Source: Azospira sp. I13 (GTDB lineage: Bacteria > Pseudomonadota > Gammaproteobacteria > Burkholderiales > Rhodocyclaceae). From it: a stretch of DNA of 64,000 nucleotides. Below the pieces are notes generated by a model. The model had not been told where the DNA came from and searched no databases. It saw only the letters and a list, made by a program, of their open reading frames with translations. The stretch is from assembly GCF_003112695.1 (NCBI RefSeq), contig NZ_BFBP01000003.1, positions 390,460 through 454,459 of the forward strand, given 5' to 3'. The position numbers and the translations under genes are program-made. Below are positions 1-10,284 of this stretch, piece by piece (position 1 is the stretch's first letter; every line of letters starts with the position of its first letter).

Positions 1-1
1 G

Positions 2-1201
2 GGTCTCGTCTCCCCGGTCGGCAATAGCGTTGAAGAAGCTTGGCAAAACCTTCTGGCCGGTCGCTCCGGTATTGCAGCCGTCACCAAATTCGATGCTTCC
101 ACCTTCCCCACCCGCATCGCCGGTGAGGTGAAGAATTTCGACATTGGTACCTACATTTCCGCCAAGGACGCCCGCCGCATGGATACTTTCATCCATTACG
201 GCATGGCAGCCGGCATCCAGGCCATCAAGGACGCCGGGCTCGAAGCCAATCCGGTGGATGCCGAGCGTATCGGCGTAGCCATCGGCTCCGGCATCGGTGG
301 CCTGCCGCTGATTGAAAACACCAAGGACGATTACATCGCCGGCGGTGTGCGGAAGGTTTCTCCCTTCTTCGTTCCCGGCTCCATCATCAACATGATTTCC
401 GGCAACCTGTCGATCATGTATGGCTACAAGGGCCCCAATATTGCCGTTGTGACTGCCTGTACTACCGGCACCCACAACATCGGCGAAGCTGCCCGCATCA
501 TCGAATACGGCGATGCCGACGTGATGGTGGCCGGCGGTGCCGAATCCACTGTGACGCCCCTGGGCATGGGCGGCTTCTGCGCAGCTCGCGCCCTGTCCAC
601 CCGCAATGATGATCCCGAGACCGCTAGCCGGCCCTGGGACAAGGATCGGGATGGTTTCGTGCTGGGCGAAGGCGGTGGTGTGCTGGTGCTCGAGGAATAC
701 GAGCACGCCAAGGCCCGTGGCGCCCGCATTTATGCGGAGCTGGCTGGCTATGGCATGAGTGGTGACGCCTATCACATGACCGCCCCGAGCACGGATGGTC
801 CCAAGCGTTCCATGCTCAACGCCCTGCGCAATGCCGGCATCAATCCGGACCAGGTGCAGTATCTGAACGCCCACGGCACTTCCACCCCGCTGGGTGACAA
901 GAACGAAACCGATGCGATCAAGCTGGCCTTCGGCGATGCCGCCAAGGGGCTGGTGGTGAACTCCACCAAGTCCATGACCGGCCACCTTCTCGGTGGTGCT
1001 GGCGGTATCGAATCCATCTTCTCCGTGTTGGCCGTACATCACCAGGTGTCGCCCCCCACCATCAACATCTTCAACCAGGATCCCGAATGCGACCTGGATT
1101 ACTGTGCCAACACGGCCCGGGATATGAAGATCGATGTGGCACTGAAGAACAACTTCGGTTTCGGCGGGACCAACGGTTCCCTGGTATTCAAGCGCATCTG
1201 A
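2..1201 (+). CDS. fabF: 3-oxoacyl-ACP synthase II (5' end outside window)
   Basis: Condensing enzyme of fatty-acid elongation; adds a malonyl-ACP-derived two-carbon unit to acyl-ACP in the cytoplasm. The reading frame is open from base 2 and encodes the typical FabF start region ([13 protein letters not shown]), so only about ten N-terminal residues are missing; the GTG at 128 is internal and not the true start. The active-site Cys lies in [10 protein letters not shown] (codon 458-460), and the two catalytic histidines are in [11 protein letters not shown] and [13 protein letters not shown]. The gene ends [14 protein letters not shown], as usual in the family. Its terminator appears to lie inside the next gene (1281-1306). 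The acpP/fabG genes expected upstream are outside the window. Confidence 0.97.
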   Translation, partial: GLVSPVGNSVEEAWQNLLAGRSGIAAVTKFDASTFPTRIAGEVKNFDIGTYISAKDARRMDTFIHYGMAAGIQAIKDAGLEANPVDAERIGVAIGSGIGGLPLIENTKDDYIAGGVRKVSPFFVPGSIINMISGNLSIMYGYKGPNIAVVTACTTGTHNIGEAARIIEYGDADVMVAGGAESTVTPLGMGGFCAARALSTRNDDPETASRPWDKDRDGFVLGEGGGVLVLEEYEHAKARGARIYAELAGYGMSGDAYHMTAPSTDGPKRSMLNALRNAGINPDQVQYLNAHGTSTPLGDKNETDAIKLAFGDAAKGLVVNSTKSMTGHLLGGAGGIESIFSVLAVHHQVSPPTINIFNQDPECDLDYCANTARDMKIDVALKNNFGFGGTNGSLVFKRI

Positions 1202-1213
1202 CGGAAAAAAGGG

Positions 1214-1666
1214 ATGGGGCTGCCGCTGCGTTTGCAATTGCGCCCCTCCCGCCGACTGGCAAGGTTGTCTTTTGCCATGCACGCCGCCGCTTTAGGCGGC
1301 GTTTTTATTGCCGCCATGCCGCTGCTGGCAAAGGGCGTGCTAGGTGCCGGAATACTGCTGTCCCTGTTGGTTCAGCAACGGAGTTTGCACAGTAGCAGGG
1401 GCTTGCAGTGGCTGCGTCTGGGGAAGAAAGGGGAGGTGGCTTGTGGCCTCGTCGATGGCGCGTCGCCCGGCATTCTGCTGCTGCCGGGAGCCGTCTGGCC
1501 GGGTGCAGTAGTGTTGCGCTATCGCCTGGACGACGAGCCCGATGCCTGGCGCTTGCCCAGGGGGCGGGTCATTCTGGGGGATTCGCTGGACTCCCCGGAG
1601 TCTTTTCGACGACTCCGGGTGTGGTTGAAATGGCGAGCCCGCTTCAGCGGCGACGCGCCTTCCTGA
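1214..1666 (+). CDS. YgfX/CptA-like small inner-membrane protein
   Basis: 150-aa protein with an N-terminal LxLxPSRRLA motif followed by two short hydrophobic segments (about residues 20-35 and 38-50) and a soluble tail with an [13 protein letters not shown]-like ending. This is the layout of the YgfX family, whose E. coli member was described as the toxin-like partner of SdhE. Here no sdhE homologue is next to it, so the function is inferred only from family likeness. The ATG at 1214 sits directly against a purine run (AAAAAAGGG), so the start is uncertain; an internal ATG at 1277 is the alternative. Codons 23-31 coincide with a strong rho-independent terminator. The 3' end overlaps the convergent nadB by 23 bases. 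Confidence 0.6.
   Translation: MGLPLRLQLRPSRRLARLSFAMHAAALGGVFIAAMPLLAKGVLGAGILLSLLVQQRSLHSSRGLQWLRLGKKGEVACGLVDGASPGILLLPGAVWPGAVVLRYRLDDEPDAWRLPRGRVILGDSLDSPESFRRLRVWLKWRARFSGDAPS
1281..1306 (+). terminator. rho-independent terminator of fabF, inside ygfX
   Basis: Perfect 8-bp stem ACGCCGCC (1281-1288) / GGCGGCGT (1295-1302) with a six-base loop, followed by TTTTA. It stands 80 bases after the fabF stop and within the ygfX reading frame. Confidence 0.7.
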
Positions 1667-3221
1667 GCAGCGTATTGCGGGGCTTGGGCAGAAGATCCGG
1701 ATAGTCGCGGCTGAAGTGCAGGCCGCGGCTTTCCTTGCGCTGTAGGGCGCAGCGGACGATGAGATCGGCGGTGGCCACCAGATTGCGCAGTTCAATCAGA
1801 TCATTGCTGACCCGGAAGTTGACATAGAACTCGTCAATCTCCCGCATCAGCAGGCGAATCCGGTGTTGAGCCCGCTGTAGGCGTTTGTTGGTGCGCACGA
1901 TGCCCACGTAGTCCCACATGAAGCGGCGCAGTTCGTCCCAATTGTGGGAAATGACGATTTCCTCGTCCGGGTCGGAAACGCGGCTGGCATCCCACTGGGG
2001 CAGGCTGGGAATCGTCACCCCCGGCTGGGCCTTGATATCGGCCACGGCCGCTTCGGAAAACACCACGCACTCCAGCAGGGAGTTGGAGGCCAGGCGGTTG
2101 GCGCCGTGCAGGCCGGAGCATGAGGCTTCCCCGGCGGCATAGAGCCCTGGAATATCGGTCCGGGCCTTGAGATCGGTAACGATGCCGCCACAGGTGTAGT
2201 GAGCGGCTGGCACCACGGGGATAGGGTCCTTGGTGATGTCGATGCCGAGTTCCAGGCAACGGGCATGGATGTTGGGGAAGTGCTCCAGCAGGAATTCCTT
2301 GGGCTTGTGGGAAATATCCAGGAAGACGCAATCCAGGCCTCGCTTTTTCATCTCGAAGTCGATGGCCCGGGCCACCACGTCCCGCGGCGCCAGTTCCGCC
2401 CGCGGGTCATGGTCGGGCATGAAGCGGGTGCCGTCTGGCAGGCGCAGGATGCCGCCCTCACCGCGTACGGCTTCGGAAATGAGGAAGGACTTGGCCTGGG
2501 GGTGGTAGAGGCAGGTGGGGTGGAACTGGATGAATTCCATATTGGCCACCCGGCAGCCTGCCCGCCAGGCCATGGCGATGCCGTCGCCGGTGGAAGTATC
2601 CGGATTGGTGGTGTAGAGATAGACCTTGCCGGCACCGCCGGTGGCAATCATGGTGGCCTGGGCGCCGATGGTGCCGATTTCGCCGCTGCGGGTATCCAGG
2701 GCATAAGCGCCATAGCAGCGCTGCTCGGCCAGTCCCAGCTTGGCACCGGTAATCAGGTCGATGGCGATGTGCTGCTCCAGCACCGTGATGTTGGGGTGTC
2801 GGCGCACCTTGCGGGTCAGTGTGTCCTGCACGGCCAGACCGGTGGCATCGGCCACGTGGATAACCCGGCGGGTACTATGGCCGCCTTCCCGGGTCAGGTG
2901 ATAGCCCTTTTCATCCTTGGTGAAAGGAACGCCCTGTTCGATCAGCCAGTCGATGGCTCGCCGGCCGTTTTCCACCACATAGCGGGTGGCCTTGGCGTCG
3001 TTGAGGTGGGCCCCTGCTTCAAAAGTGTCCCGGATGTGGGCTTCGATGGAATCCTGGCTATCCAGGACTGCGGCAATGCCGCCCTGGGCCCAGGAACTGG
3101 CGCTGTCCTCCAGGGACCGCTTGCTGATCAGGGCGACCCGGTGGGTGTCTGCCAGGCGAAGGGCGGCGGACTGTCCTGCCAGACCGCTGCCAATGATGAG
3201 TACGTCGAATTGCTGGGCCAC
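1644..3221 (-). CDS. nadB: L-aspartate oxidase
   Basis: Flavoenzyme oxidising L-aspartate to iminoaspartate, the first step of de novo NAD synthesis, used by NadA. 525 aa from a GTG at 3221, preceded by AAGAAGG at a suitable distance; the open frame continues upstream to 3482 but the extra 87 residues are not NadB-like. The FAD dinucleotide-binding motif GSGLAG is at residues 11-16, followed by the family blocks [30 protein letters not shown] and HYTCGGI, and the C-terminal helical domain with RELRNL-type helix ([12 protein letters not shown]). The length matches the family. Monocistronic, divergent from rpoE. Confidence 0.96.
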   Translation of the reverse strand: MAQQFDVLIIGSGLAGQSAALRLADTHRVALISKRSLEDSASSWAQGGIAAVLDSQDSIEAHIRDTFEAGAHLNDAKATRYVVENGRRAIDWLIEQGVPFTKDEKGYHLTREGGHSTRRVIHVADATGLAVQDTLTRKVRRHPNITVLEQHIAIDLITGAKLGLAEQRCYGAYALDTRSGEIGTIGAQATMIATGGAGKVYLYTTNPDTSTGDGIAMAWRAGCRVANMEFIQFHPTCLYHPQAKSFLISEAVRGEGGILRLPDGTRFMPDHDPRAELAPRDVVARAIDFEMKKRGLDCVFLDISHKPKEFLLEHFPNIHARCLELGIDITKDPIPVVPAAHYTCGGIVTDLKARTDIPGLYAAGEASCSGLHGANRLASNSLLECVVFSEAAVADIKAQPGVTIPSLPQWDASRVSDPDEEIVISHNWDELRRFMWDYVGIVRTNKRLQRAQHRIRLLMREIDEFYVNFRVSNDLIELRNLVATADLIVRCALQRKESRGLHFSRDYPDLLPKPRNTLLRKARRR

Positions 3222-3341
3222 GATGCGCCTTCTTGTTGTGCCGCTGTTGCATCCACGACCAGACGGGATCGTGGGAACCGTAGGGCTTGAAACTATAGCA
3301 CGAGCGGACGAGGGCGTTTTTTGAGGTGCGCTGGCGAACGG

Positions 3342-3369
3342 GAAACTTTGTCTGGCGGCGCCGGTCTGA
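3342..3369 (+). promoter_or_regulatory. sigma-E type promoter of rpoE
   Basis: GAAACTT (3342-3348), 16 bases, then TCTGA (3365-3369). This closely follows the extracytoplasmic sigma-E pattern GGAACTT-N16-TCnnA, and lies about 120 bases before the rpoE start, which fits autoregulation. A second candidate, TATACT at 3419-3424, could be a sigma-70 -10 box but has no well-spaced -35. Confidence 0.6.
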
Positions 3370-3487
3370 ATTGCCAGTTCGTGCTGTCGGGGTTTGTCGT
3401 TGGGCAGACGGCTTGCGTTATACTGCGCCTGATCAAGGAGGCGCCGCCGCGCGCCATCGACCACCCCAAAAAAGGTATCCATACAGC

Positions 3488-4087
3488 ATGAGCGAACGCG
3501 AGATTGACCAAAAACTGGTCGAGCGGGCGCAATCCGGTGAGAAGCGGGCTTTCGAGTTGCTGGTTGCCAAGTACCAGCGCAAGCTGGGCCGTCTTCTATC
3601 CCGATTCATCCGTGATCCGGCGGAAGTGGAGGATGTGGCCCAGGAGGCCTTCATCAAGGCCTATCGTGCCTTGCCATCTTTCCGCGGCGACAGCGCGTTC
3701 TACACTTGGCTATACCGTATCGGCATCAACACGGCCAAGAATTACCTGGTGGCCCAGGGTCGGCGGGCGCCTACTTCTACCGAGTTCGATTCGGAGGAGG
3801 CCGAAACTTTTGATGATGGCGAGCAATTACGGGATATCAACACCCCGGAAAACCTGCTGTTGTCGAAGCAGATCGGTGAAACGGTGAATGCGGCGATGGA
3901 TGCGCTGCCCGAGGAACTCCGCACCGCCATCATGTTGCGGGAGCTGGAGGGCTTGAGCTACGAGGAAATTGCCAAGATCATGGATTGTCCCATCGGCACG
4001 GTCCGCTCCCGTATTTTCCGGGCGCGGGAAGCGGTGGCAACCAAACTGAGGCCACTGCTGGATACCGCCCCTGATCGAAGGTGGTGA
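3488..4087 (+). CDS. rpoE: extracytoplasmic sigma factor sigma-E (AlgU type)
   Basis: RNA polymerase sigma factor for envelope stress. 199 aa from ATG 3488 ([17 protein letters not shown]), the usual family start; the frame is open further upstream but that part is not conserved. Region 2 carries the block [32 protein letters not shown] (roughly residues 43-78), and region 4 carries [39 protein letters not shown] with its helix-turn-helix. It is followed 4 bases later by rseA, then rseC and degP, the standard sigma-E operon minus rseB. Confidence 0.96.
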   Translation: MSEREIDQKLVERAQSGEKRAFELLVAKYQRKLGRLLSRFIRDPAEVEDVAQEAFIKAYRALPSFRGDSAFYTWLYRIGINTAKNYLVAQGRRAPTSTEFDSEEAETFDDGEQLRDINTPENLLLSKQIGETVNAAMDALPEELRTAIMLRELEGLSYEEIAKIMDCPIGTVRSRIFRAREAVATKLRPLLDTAPDRRW

Positions 4088-4091
4088 GATC

Positions 4092-4343
4092 ATGAGATTG
4101 CTGCTTTCCGCCCTGGTGGACGGGGAGTTGGAACAGCCCCTGGCCGAACGGGCCATCTCCCGGCTGCTTCGTTCTGCCCCGTGGCGCCGCCAGTGGGGTG
4201 TGTATCACCTGATTGGCGATTGCCTGCGGCAAGGTGGTGGCGTCGTTGTTCCCCGGGTTTTTTTGCCGGTTCCCCGCGTATCCGGCCAGCCGTTTCGCAT
4301 TGGCAGGCAGGGCGCCGGGATGCGTCACTATTGCCACCATTGA
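4092..4343 (+). CDS. rseA: short RseA-like anti-sigma-E protein, no membrane segment
   Basis: 83 aa. The first ~50 residues match the cytoplasmic sigma-binding domain of RseA/MucA: LSALVDGELE near the start, then WRRQWGVYHLIGDCLRQ. In the family this is followed by a transmembrane helix and a periplasmic domain (total about 150-200 aa). Here the tail after GGGVVV is proline/arginine-rich, has no hydrophobic helix, and stops at 4343, 31 bases before rseC. The DNA codes a T7 run at 4258-4264; shifting frame there reads SPGFFAGSPRI and still ends without a membrane helix, so a single frameshift does not restore a normal RseA. It may be a truncated but functional soluble anti-sigma factor, or a decaying gene. 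Confidence 0.75.
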   Translation: MRLLLSALVDGELEQPLAERAISRLLRSAPWRRQWGVYHLIGDCLRQGGGVVVPRVFLPVPRVSGQPFRIGRQGAGMRHYCHH

Positions 4344-4374
4344 TTGCCTTTTCGTCTGATCTTCTTCCTGTTCC

Positions 4375-4812
4375 ATGATTGAAACCCAAGCGACCGTTAC
4401 CGGGCTGGATGGTGCCTACGCCCTGGTGGAGGCTAGTCAGGGGGGGTGTGGCCGCTGCCACGAAAAAGGCGGCTGTGGCGGCAACAATGCGGCCCAGTTG
4501 TTCTGCCACGGGCCCCGTCATTTCCGGGTCCTCAACCCGCTGAATGCCCAGGTGGGCGACAGGGTGGCCATTGGTGTGCCCGATGGGGCTGTCTCGCGCA
4601 GCGTCTTGTTGCTCTATGTCCTGCCGCTTCTGTTGCTGATTTTCGGTGCCATGCTTGGCGGATGGATATCCGCTTTTTCCGGTAGCCGGGATGCAGGGGC
4701 GTTGCTAGGGGCGCTATGCGGCGGCGGGACCGCCTGGTTTCTGGTTCGTTACCTGCAGCACCGAAGCGCTGCATCTCCCCGTTTTCAGCCGGTAATCCGG
4801 CAACGTCTCTGA
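4375..4812 (+). CDS. rseC: SoxR-reducing system / sigma-E regulator RseC
   Basis: 145-aa inner-membrane protein of the RseC/RsxC-associated family, linked to sigma-E control and to electron supply for SoxR reduction. N-terminal cysteine cluster at residues 25, 28, 34 and 44 (GGCGRCHEKGGCGG), followed by an RVLNPLNAQVGDRVAIGVPDGAV segment and two membrane helices (about 78-96 and 102-120). The family length and topology are normal. It sits between rseA and degP as in other Betaproteobacteria, except that rseB is absent upstream. Confidence 0.88.
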   Translation: MIETQATVTGLDGAYALVEASQGGCGRCHEKGGCGGNNAAQLFCHGPRHFRVLNPLNAQVGDRVAIGVPDGAVSRSVLLLYVLPLLLLIFGAMLGGWISAFSGSRDAGALLGALCGGGTAWFLVRYLQHRSAASPRFQPVIRQRL

Positions 4813-4853
4813 TATCTCAAACTCAACGCTTCAACGAAAGGATGCGCTTCGTC

Positions 4854-6299
4854 ATGAAACGTCTTGCCACGTTGTTTGCCCTGGTTGCCTTGTCTTTCTC
4901 CCTGCATGGGGCTGATGCCCGCAGCCTGCCGGACTTTGCCGATCTGGTGGAGAAGTACGGCAATACGGTCGTCAATATCAGCACCACCCAGGTGGTACGC
5001 CAGAAGCGTGGCGGGGCGCCATTCCCCTTTGACGAGGATGATCCGCTATTCGATTTTTTCCGCCGTTTCGGGCCGAATACCCCGTTTGGCCAGGGGGCGC
5101 CCGGTAATGGCTGGGGGCGGGAATCCGAAAGCAAGTCCCTGGGCTCTGGCTTCATCACTAGTCCTGAAGGCTACATTCTGACCAACGCCCATGTGGTGGA
5201 TCAGGCCGATGAAATCACCGTTCGCTTGACGGACAAGCGGGAGTTCCGCGCCAAGGTCATCGGTGCCGACAAGCGTACCGATGTGGCCCTGATCAAGATC
5301 GACGCCAGCGGTTTGCCCGTGGCTCGCTTGGGCGATCCTGCCGCCCTGCGGGTGGGGGAGTGGGTGGTGGCCATTGGCTCGCCCTTCGGCTTTGACAATT
5401 CGGTGACGGCAGGCATTGTCAGTGCCAAGGGGCGTTCCTTGCCCCAGGAAAACTACGTGCCCTTCATTCAGACCGATGTGGCAATTAACCCCGGCAACTC
5501 GGGTGGCCCCCTGTTCAACATGAAGGGCGAGGTGGTGGGTATCAACTCCCAGATCTATAGCCGTTCCGGTGGCTATCAGGGCATTGCCTTCGCCATTCCC
5601 ATCGATGTGGCCATGGATATCCAGGGGCAACTGCGCAGCAACGGCAAGGTCAGCCGGGGCCGTATAGGCGTGGTGATCCAGGAGGTGACCAAGGAGCTGG
5701 CGGAGTCCTTCGGACTGGCCCGGGTCGGCGGCGCCATCGTCAATTCCGTGGAGCCTGGTGGCCCGGCAGACAAGGCCGGCGTGGAGGCCGGGGACGTCAT
5801 TCTCAAATTCGATGGCAAACCTGTCGGTGCTTCCAGTGACCTACCGCGCATGGTGGGGGGCGTGCGGCCGGGGACCCGGGCTTCCCTGCAGGTCTGGCGC
5901 AAGGGGGTATCCCGAGAGCTGACCCTGACCGTTGGCGAAATGCCTTCTGACGACAAGGCGGAAGGGCGTGCTGCCCGCAAGGGCAAGTCTGCGGAGCCTC
6001 AGGCCAACCGGCTGGGGCTCGTTGTTTCCGAACTGACGGCGGAACAGAAGCGGGAGCTAAAGATTAGTGGCGGCCTGTTGGTGGAGGATGTGCGCGGTAC
6101 GGCGGCCCGTTCTGACCTGCGGCCAGGGGATGTGGTGCTGGCCATCATCAACAAGGGGGCCAACATCGAGGTGCGCACGGTGGAGCAGTTCAACCGGCAG
6201 CTGGCAGCCTTTGAGAAGGGGAGCAACGTCACCCTGCTCATCCGCCGGGGCGAGATGCAAACCTTTGTTACGGTGAAGGGGATCAATGGTGGCAACTGA
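4854..6299 (+). CDS. degP: periplasmic serine endoprotease DegP/MucD
   Basis: HtrA-family protease/chaperone clearing misfolded periplasmic proteins. 481 aa from ATG 4854, which gives a clean signal peptide (MKRLATLFALVALSFSLHGADA, cleavage probably before RS); an in-frame ATG at 4842 abuts the Shine-Dalgarno AAAGGA and is less likely. Catalytic triad His113 (TNAHVV), Asp143 (DVALIK), Ser216 (NPGNSGGPL). Two PDZ domains follow, about residues 275-365 and 385-475 (RLGLVV; GGLLVEDV; RPGDVVLAI). Last gene of the sigma-E cluster, likely sigma-E-dependent. Its end overlaps the next gene. Confidence 0.95.
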   Translation: MKRLATLFALVALSFSLHGADARSLPDFADLVEKYGNTVVNISTTQVVRQKRGGAPFPFDEDDPLFDFFRRFGPNTPFGQGAPGNGWGRESESKSLGSGFITSPEGYILTNAHVVDQADEITVRLTDKREFRAKVIGADKRTDVALIKIDASGLPVARLGDPAALRVGEWVVAIGSPFGFDNSVTAGIVSAKGRSLPQENYVPFIQTDVAINPGNSGGPLFNMKGEVVGINSQIYSRSGGYQGIAFAIPIDVAMDIQGQLRSNGKVSRGRIGVVIQEVTKELAESFGLARVGGAIVNSVEPGGPADKAGVEAGDVILKFDGKPVGASSDLPRMVGGVRPGTRASLQVWRKGVSRELTLTVGEMPSDDKAEGRAARKGKSAEPQANRLGLVVSELTAEQKRELKISGGLLVEDVRGTAARSDLRPGDVVLAIINKGANIEVRTVEQFNRQLAAFEKGSNVTLLIRRGEMQTFVTVKGINGGN

Positions 6300-6558
6300 A
6301 ATGAATCCCGTGGCGCCTGTCGTCCTGCAATTGCTGGGACGGGTTTATTGCCATCTCTGTCATGACATGGAAGCGGCCCTGGCGCCGATTGCAGCCGAAT
6401 TTTCGGCTCAGGTCGAAGTGGTGGACGTGGACGAGGACCCGGCTCTGGAGGAACGCTGGGGCGAGTTGGTGCCCGTTCTCCTGTATCAGGGCGAGGAGAT
6501 TTGCCATTACTTTCTGGATGCGCCTGCCGTCCGTGAAGTTTTGGCCAAAATCCGCTAG
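6286..6558 (+). CDS. glutaredoxin-like thiol protein (DUF836 family)
   Basis: 90-aa thioredoxin-fold protein with an N-terminal CHLC motif (Cys22, Cys25) after a beta strand ([14 protein letters not shown]), then [27 protein letters not shown], which contains the cis-proline position (VPVL). This matches the small glutaredoxin-like family often found between degP and lepA. ATG 6286 is chosen because GAAGGGG precedes it; ATG 6301 is the alternative. It overlaps the degP stop by 14 bases, so the two are probably co-translated. The redox partner is unknown. Confidence 0.8.
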   Translation: MVATEMNPVAPVVLQLLGRVYCHLCHDMEAALAPIAAEFSAQVEVVDVDEDPALEERWGELVPVLLYQGEEICHYFLDAPAVREVLAKIR

Positions 6559-6582
6559 AATCCGCGCTTTCCGGCCAAATTC

Positions 6583-6609
6583 AAAAGGGTGCTGCACAGC
6601 ACCCTTTTT
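6583..6609 (+). terminator. hairpin with U-run in the lepA leader
   Basis: Perfect stem AAAAGGGTGCTG (6583-6594) / CAGCACCCTTTT (6597-6608) ending in a T run, only 6 bases before the lepA ATG. It may end the degP-glutaredoxin transcript or attenuate lepA. A -10-like TAGAATCCGC lies at 6556-6565, so the hairpin would be inside the lepA 5' UTR. Confidence 0.65.
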
Positions 6610-6614
6610 CTCAT

Positions 6615-8408
<1,794 letters not shown>

Positions 8409-8419
8409 AGGACATTGTC

Positions 8420-9208
8420 TTGAATTTCGCTCTGATCCTCCTGCTGCTGCTAGTCGCCAGCGGCGCCATCTGGGCCCTGGATTCCCTGTGGTTGGCCAAG
8501 CAGCGGCTTGCCGGGGCCAAAGACCCTTGGTGGGTGGAATACGGTGCCGGTTTCTTTCCGGTGATCCTGGTGGTATTCGGCCTGCGTTCCTTCGTTGTCG
8601 AGCCTTTCAAGATTCCTTCCGGCTCCATGATTCCCACCCTGCTGATCGGTGATTTCATCCTGGTAAACAAGTTCACCTACGGCATCCGCCTGCCGGTGAT
8701 CAACAAGAAAATCATTGATATCAACCAGCCTCAGCGCGGCGAGGTGATGGTCTTCCGTTATCCGGAGGATCCCTCCCTCGATTACATCAAGCGGGTGGTG
8801 GGCCTGCCGGGCGACAAGGTTGCCTATCAGAACAAGCGGCTGACCATCAACGGCCAGCCTCTGGAGGCCCAGCCACAGGACGATTATTTGCACTCCGAGC
8901 GGCTTTACTATTCGAAGCAGTACACCGAAACCCTGGGGGAGGTAAGCCACCGCTTCCTCAATGATGTGGATGCGCCGGCCTTCATCATGGATGCGGCGCA
9001 CTTTCCGGGCCGCGAGAATTGTCTCTACAATAACGCAGGCGTCATCTGCACTGTTCCTCCCGGCCATTACTTCGTCATGGGGGATAACCGGGACAACAGC
9101 CGGGACAGCCGCGCCTGGGGCTTTGTGCCCGACGAGAACATTGTCGGCAAGGCCTTCTTTGTCTGGTTCAATTTCAACGACCTGAGCCGTATTGGCCGGT
9201 TCAAGTAA
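8420..9208 (+). CDS. lepB: signal peptidase I
   Basis: Membrane serine/lysine protease that removes signal peptides on the periplasmic face. 262 aa from a TTG start preceded by AAAGGA seven bases away. Two N-terminal hydrophobic segments (about residues 3-20 and 43-58), catalytic Ser69 in PSGSMIPTL, catalytic Lys124 in DYIKRVVGLPGDKV, and the family box GDNRDNSRDSR in the C-terminal third. Second gene of the lepA operon. Confidence 0.95.
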   Translation: MNFALILLLLLVASGAIWALDSLWLAKQRLAGAKDPWWVEYGAGFFPVILVVFGLRSFVVEPFKIPSGSMIPTLLIGDFILVNKFTYGIRLPVINKKIIDINQPQRGEVMVFRYPEDPSLDYIKRVVGLPGDKVAYQNKRLTINGQPLEAQPQDDYLHSERLYYSKQYTETLGEVSHRFLNDVDAPAFIMDAAHFPGRENCLYNNAGVICTVPPGHYFVMGDNRDNSRDSRAWGFVPDENIVGKAFFVWFNFNDLSRIGRFK

Positions 9209-9224
9209 GCCACGGGGGAACGAC

Positions 9225-9599
9225 ATGTCGCGTAAGCCGCAAGCAGGGGTGGCCCTTTCCAGTTTTTTGATGTGGGTGTTCATCGTCGTCTTTGGCGGCA
9301 TTCTGGGCATGAAGGTGGTGCCAGCCGTCATTGAGTACTTCACCATCGTGAAGACGGTCAAGGCCGTTGCTGCAGAAAGTCCCGCTGGTGGAATAACGGT
9401 GGGGGATGTTCGCAAGTCTTTTGATCGCCGGGCAACCATCGACGCTATTTCATCTATTAGCGGAGCCGATCTGGATGTGACCAAGGATGGTGGTAACGTC
9501 GTGATTAGTTTCTCCTATGCCAAGAAAATCCATCTGGTTGGTCCGGTGAGCCTGTTCATCGACTTCCAGGGCAGCGCTTCAGGTAACAAGGGTGACTGA
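9225..9599 (+). CDS. DUF4845 membrane-anchored protein
   Basis: 124-aa small protein with one N-terminal membrane helix (VALSSFLMWVFIVVFGGILG) and a periplasmic domain containing VVPAVIEYFTIVKTV, typical of the DUF4845 family found between lepB and rnc in Betaproteobacteria. Start ATG 9225 follows GGGGGAA. It overlaps the start of rnc by 8 bases. Function unknown; its fixed position suggests a role linked to protein export or RNase III, but that is inference. Confidence 0.85.
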   Translation: MSRKPQAGVALSSFLMWVFIVVFGGILGMKVVPAVIEYFTIVKTVKAVAAESPAGGITVGDVRKSFDRRATIDAISSISGADLDVTKDGGNVVISFSYAKKIHLVGPVSLFIDFQGSASGNKGD

Positions 9600-10284
9600 C
9601 ACCGTTCGCCTGACCGCTTTCGAGGCGGCCTTTGCCCGCCGCCTCGGCCACGAATTTGCCGACCCCAGCCTGCTGCGCACGGCCTTGACCCACCGCAGCC
9701 ACAGCACGCCGCACAACGAGCGCCTGGAGTTTCTGGGCGATAGCATTCTCAACTGCGTTGTCGCCCACCTGCTGTTTTCCCGCTTCCCCGCGCTGCCGGA
9801 GGGTGACTTGTCCCGTCTGCGCGCCAATCTGGTAAAGAAAGACACCCTTTATGAGCTGGCCCAGGGCCTTGCCGTGGGCGACCATTTGCGCCTGGGGGAA
9901 GGGGAGCTGAAAAGCGGCGGCCATACCCGTCCCTCCATCCTGGCGGACACCCTGGAAGCCCTCTTCGGTGCCGTCTATCTGGATGCCGGTTTTGAGCAGG
10001 CCAAAGCCGTGGTGGGCAATCTGTTCACAGCCAAGCTGGCAGCCATTTCCCCGGATCAGCCCATCAAGGATCCGAAGACCCGGCTGCAGGAATACCTGCA
10101 GGCTCGACGTCAGCCCCTGCCCACCTATACCCTGGCGGGTACCGACGGTCAGGCTCATCTACAGCAATTCCGGGTCCTGTGCGATGTGGTCTCTGCCAAT
10201 CTGCAGACCGAAGGCCAGGGTGCCAGCCGCCGTGCGGCCGAACAGGAGGCCGCCCAGCGGGCTCTGGAGAAACTCAAAGCATGA
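9592..10284 (+). CDS. rnc: ribonuclease III
   Basis: Double-stranded RNA endonuclease for rRNA and mRNA processing. 230 aa from GTG 9592. RNase III signature [13 protein letters not shown] at residues 42-54 with the conserved Glu and Asp ligands, second acidic set in [18 protein letters not shown], and a C-terminal dsRNA-binding domain (about 155-225) with KTRLQEYLQ and the [14 protein letters not shown] motif. The start overlaps DUF4845 and the stop overlaps era (ATGA), so translation is coupled. Confidence 0.97.
   Translation: MTDTVRLTAFEAAFARRLGHEFADPSLLRTALTHRSHSTPHNERLEFLGDSILNCVVAHLLFSRFPALPEGDLSRLRANLVKKDTLYELAQGLAVGDHLRLGEGELKSGGHTRPSILADTLEALFGAVYLDAGFEQAKAVVGNLFTAKLAAISPDQPIKDPKTRLQEYLQARRQPLPTYTLAGTDGQAHLQQFRVLCDVVSANLQTEGQGASRRAAEQEAAQRALEKLKA

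Noticed and set aside
4181-4378. Frameshifted continuation of rseA
   Set aside because: Reading the other frame after the T7 run gives no membrane helix and no RseA C-terminal domain, so a single frameshift does not explain the short gene.
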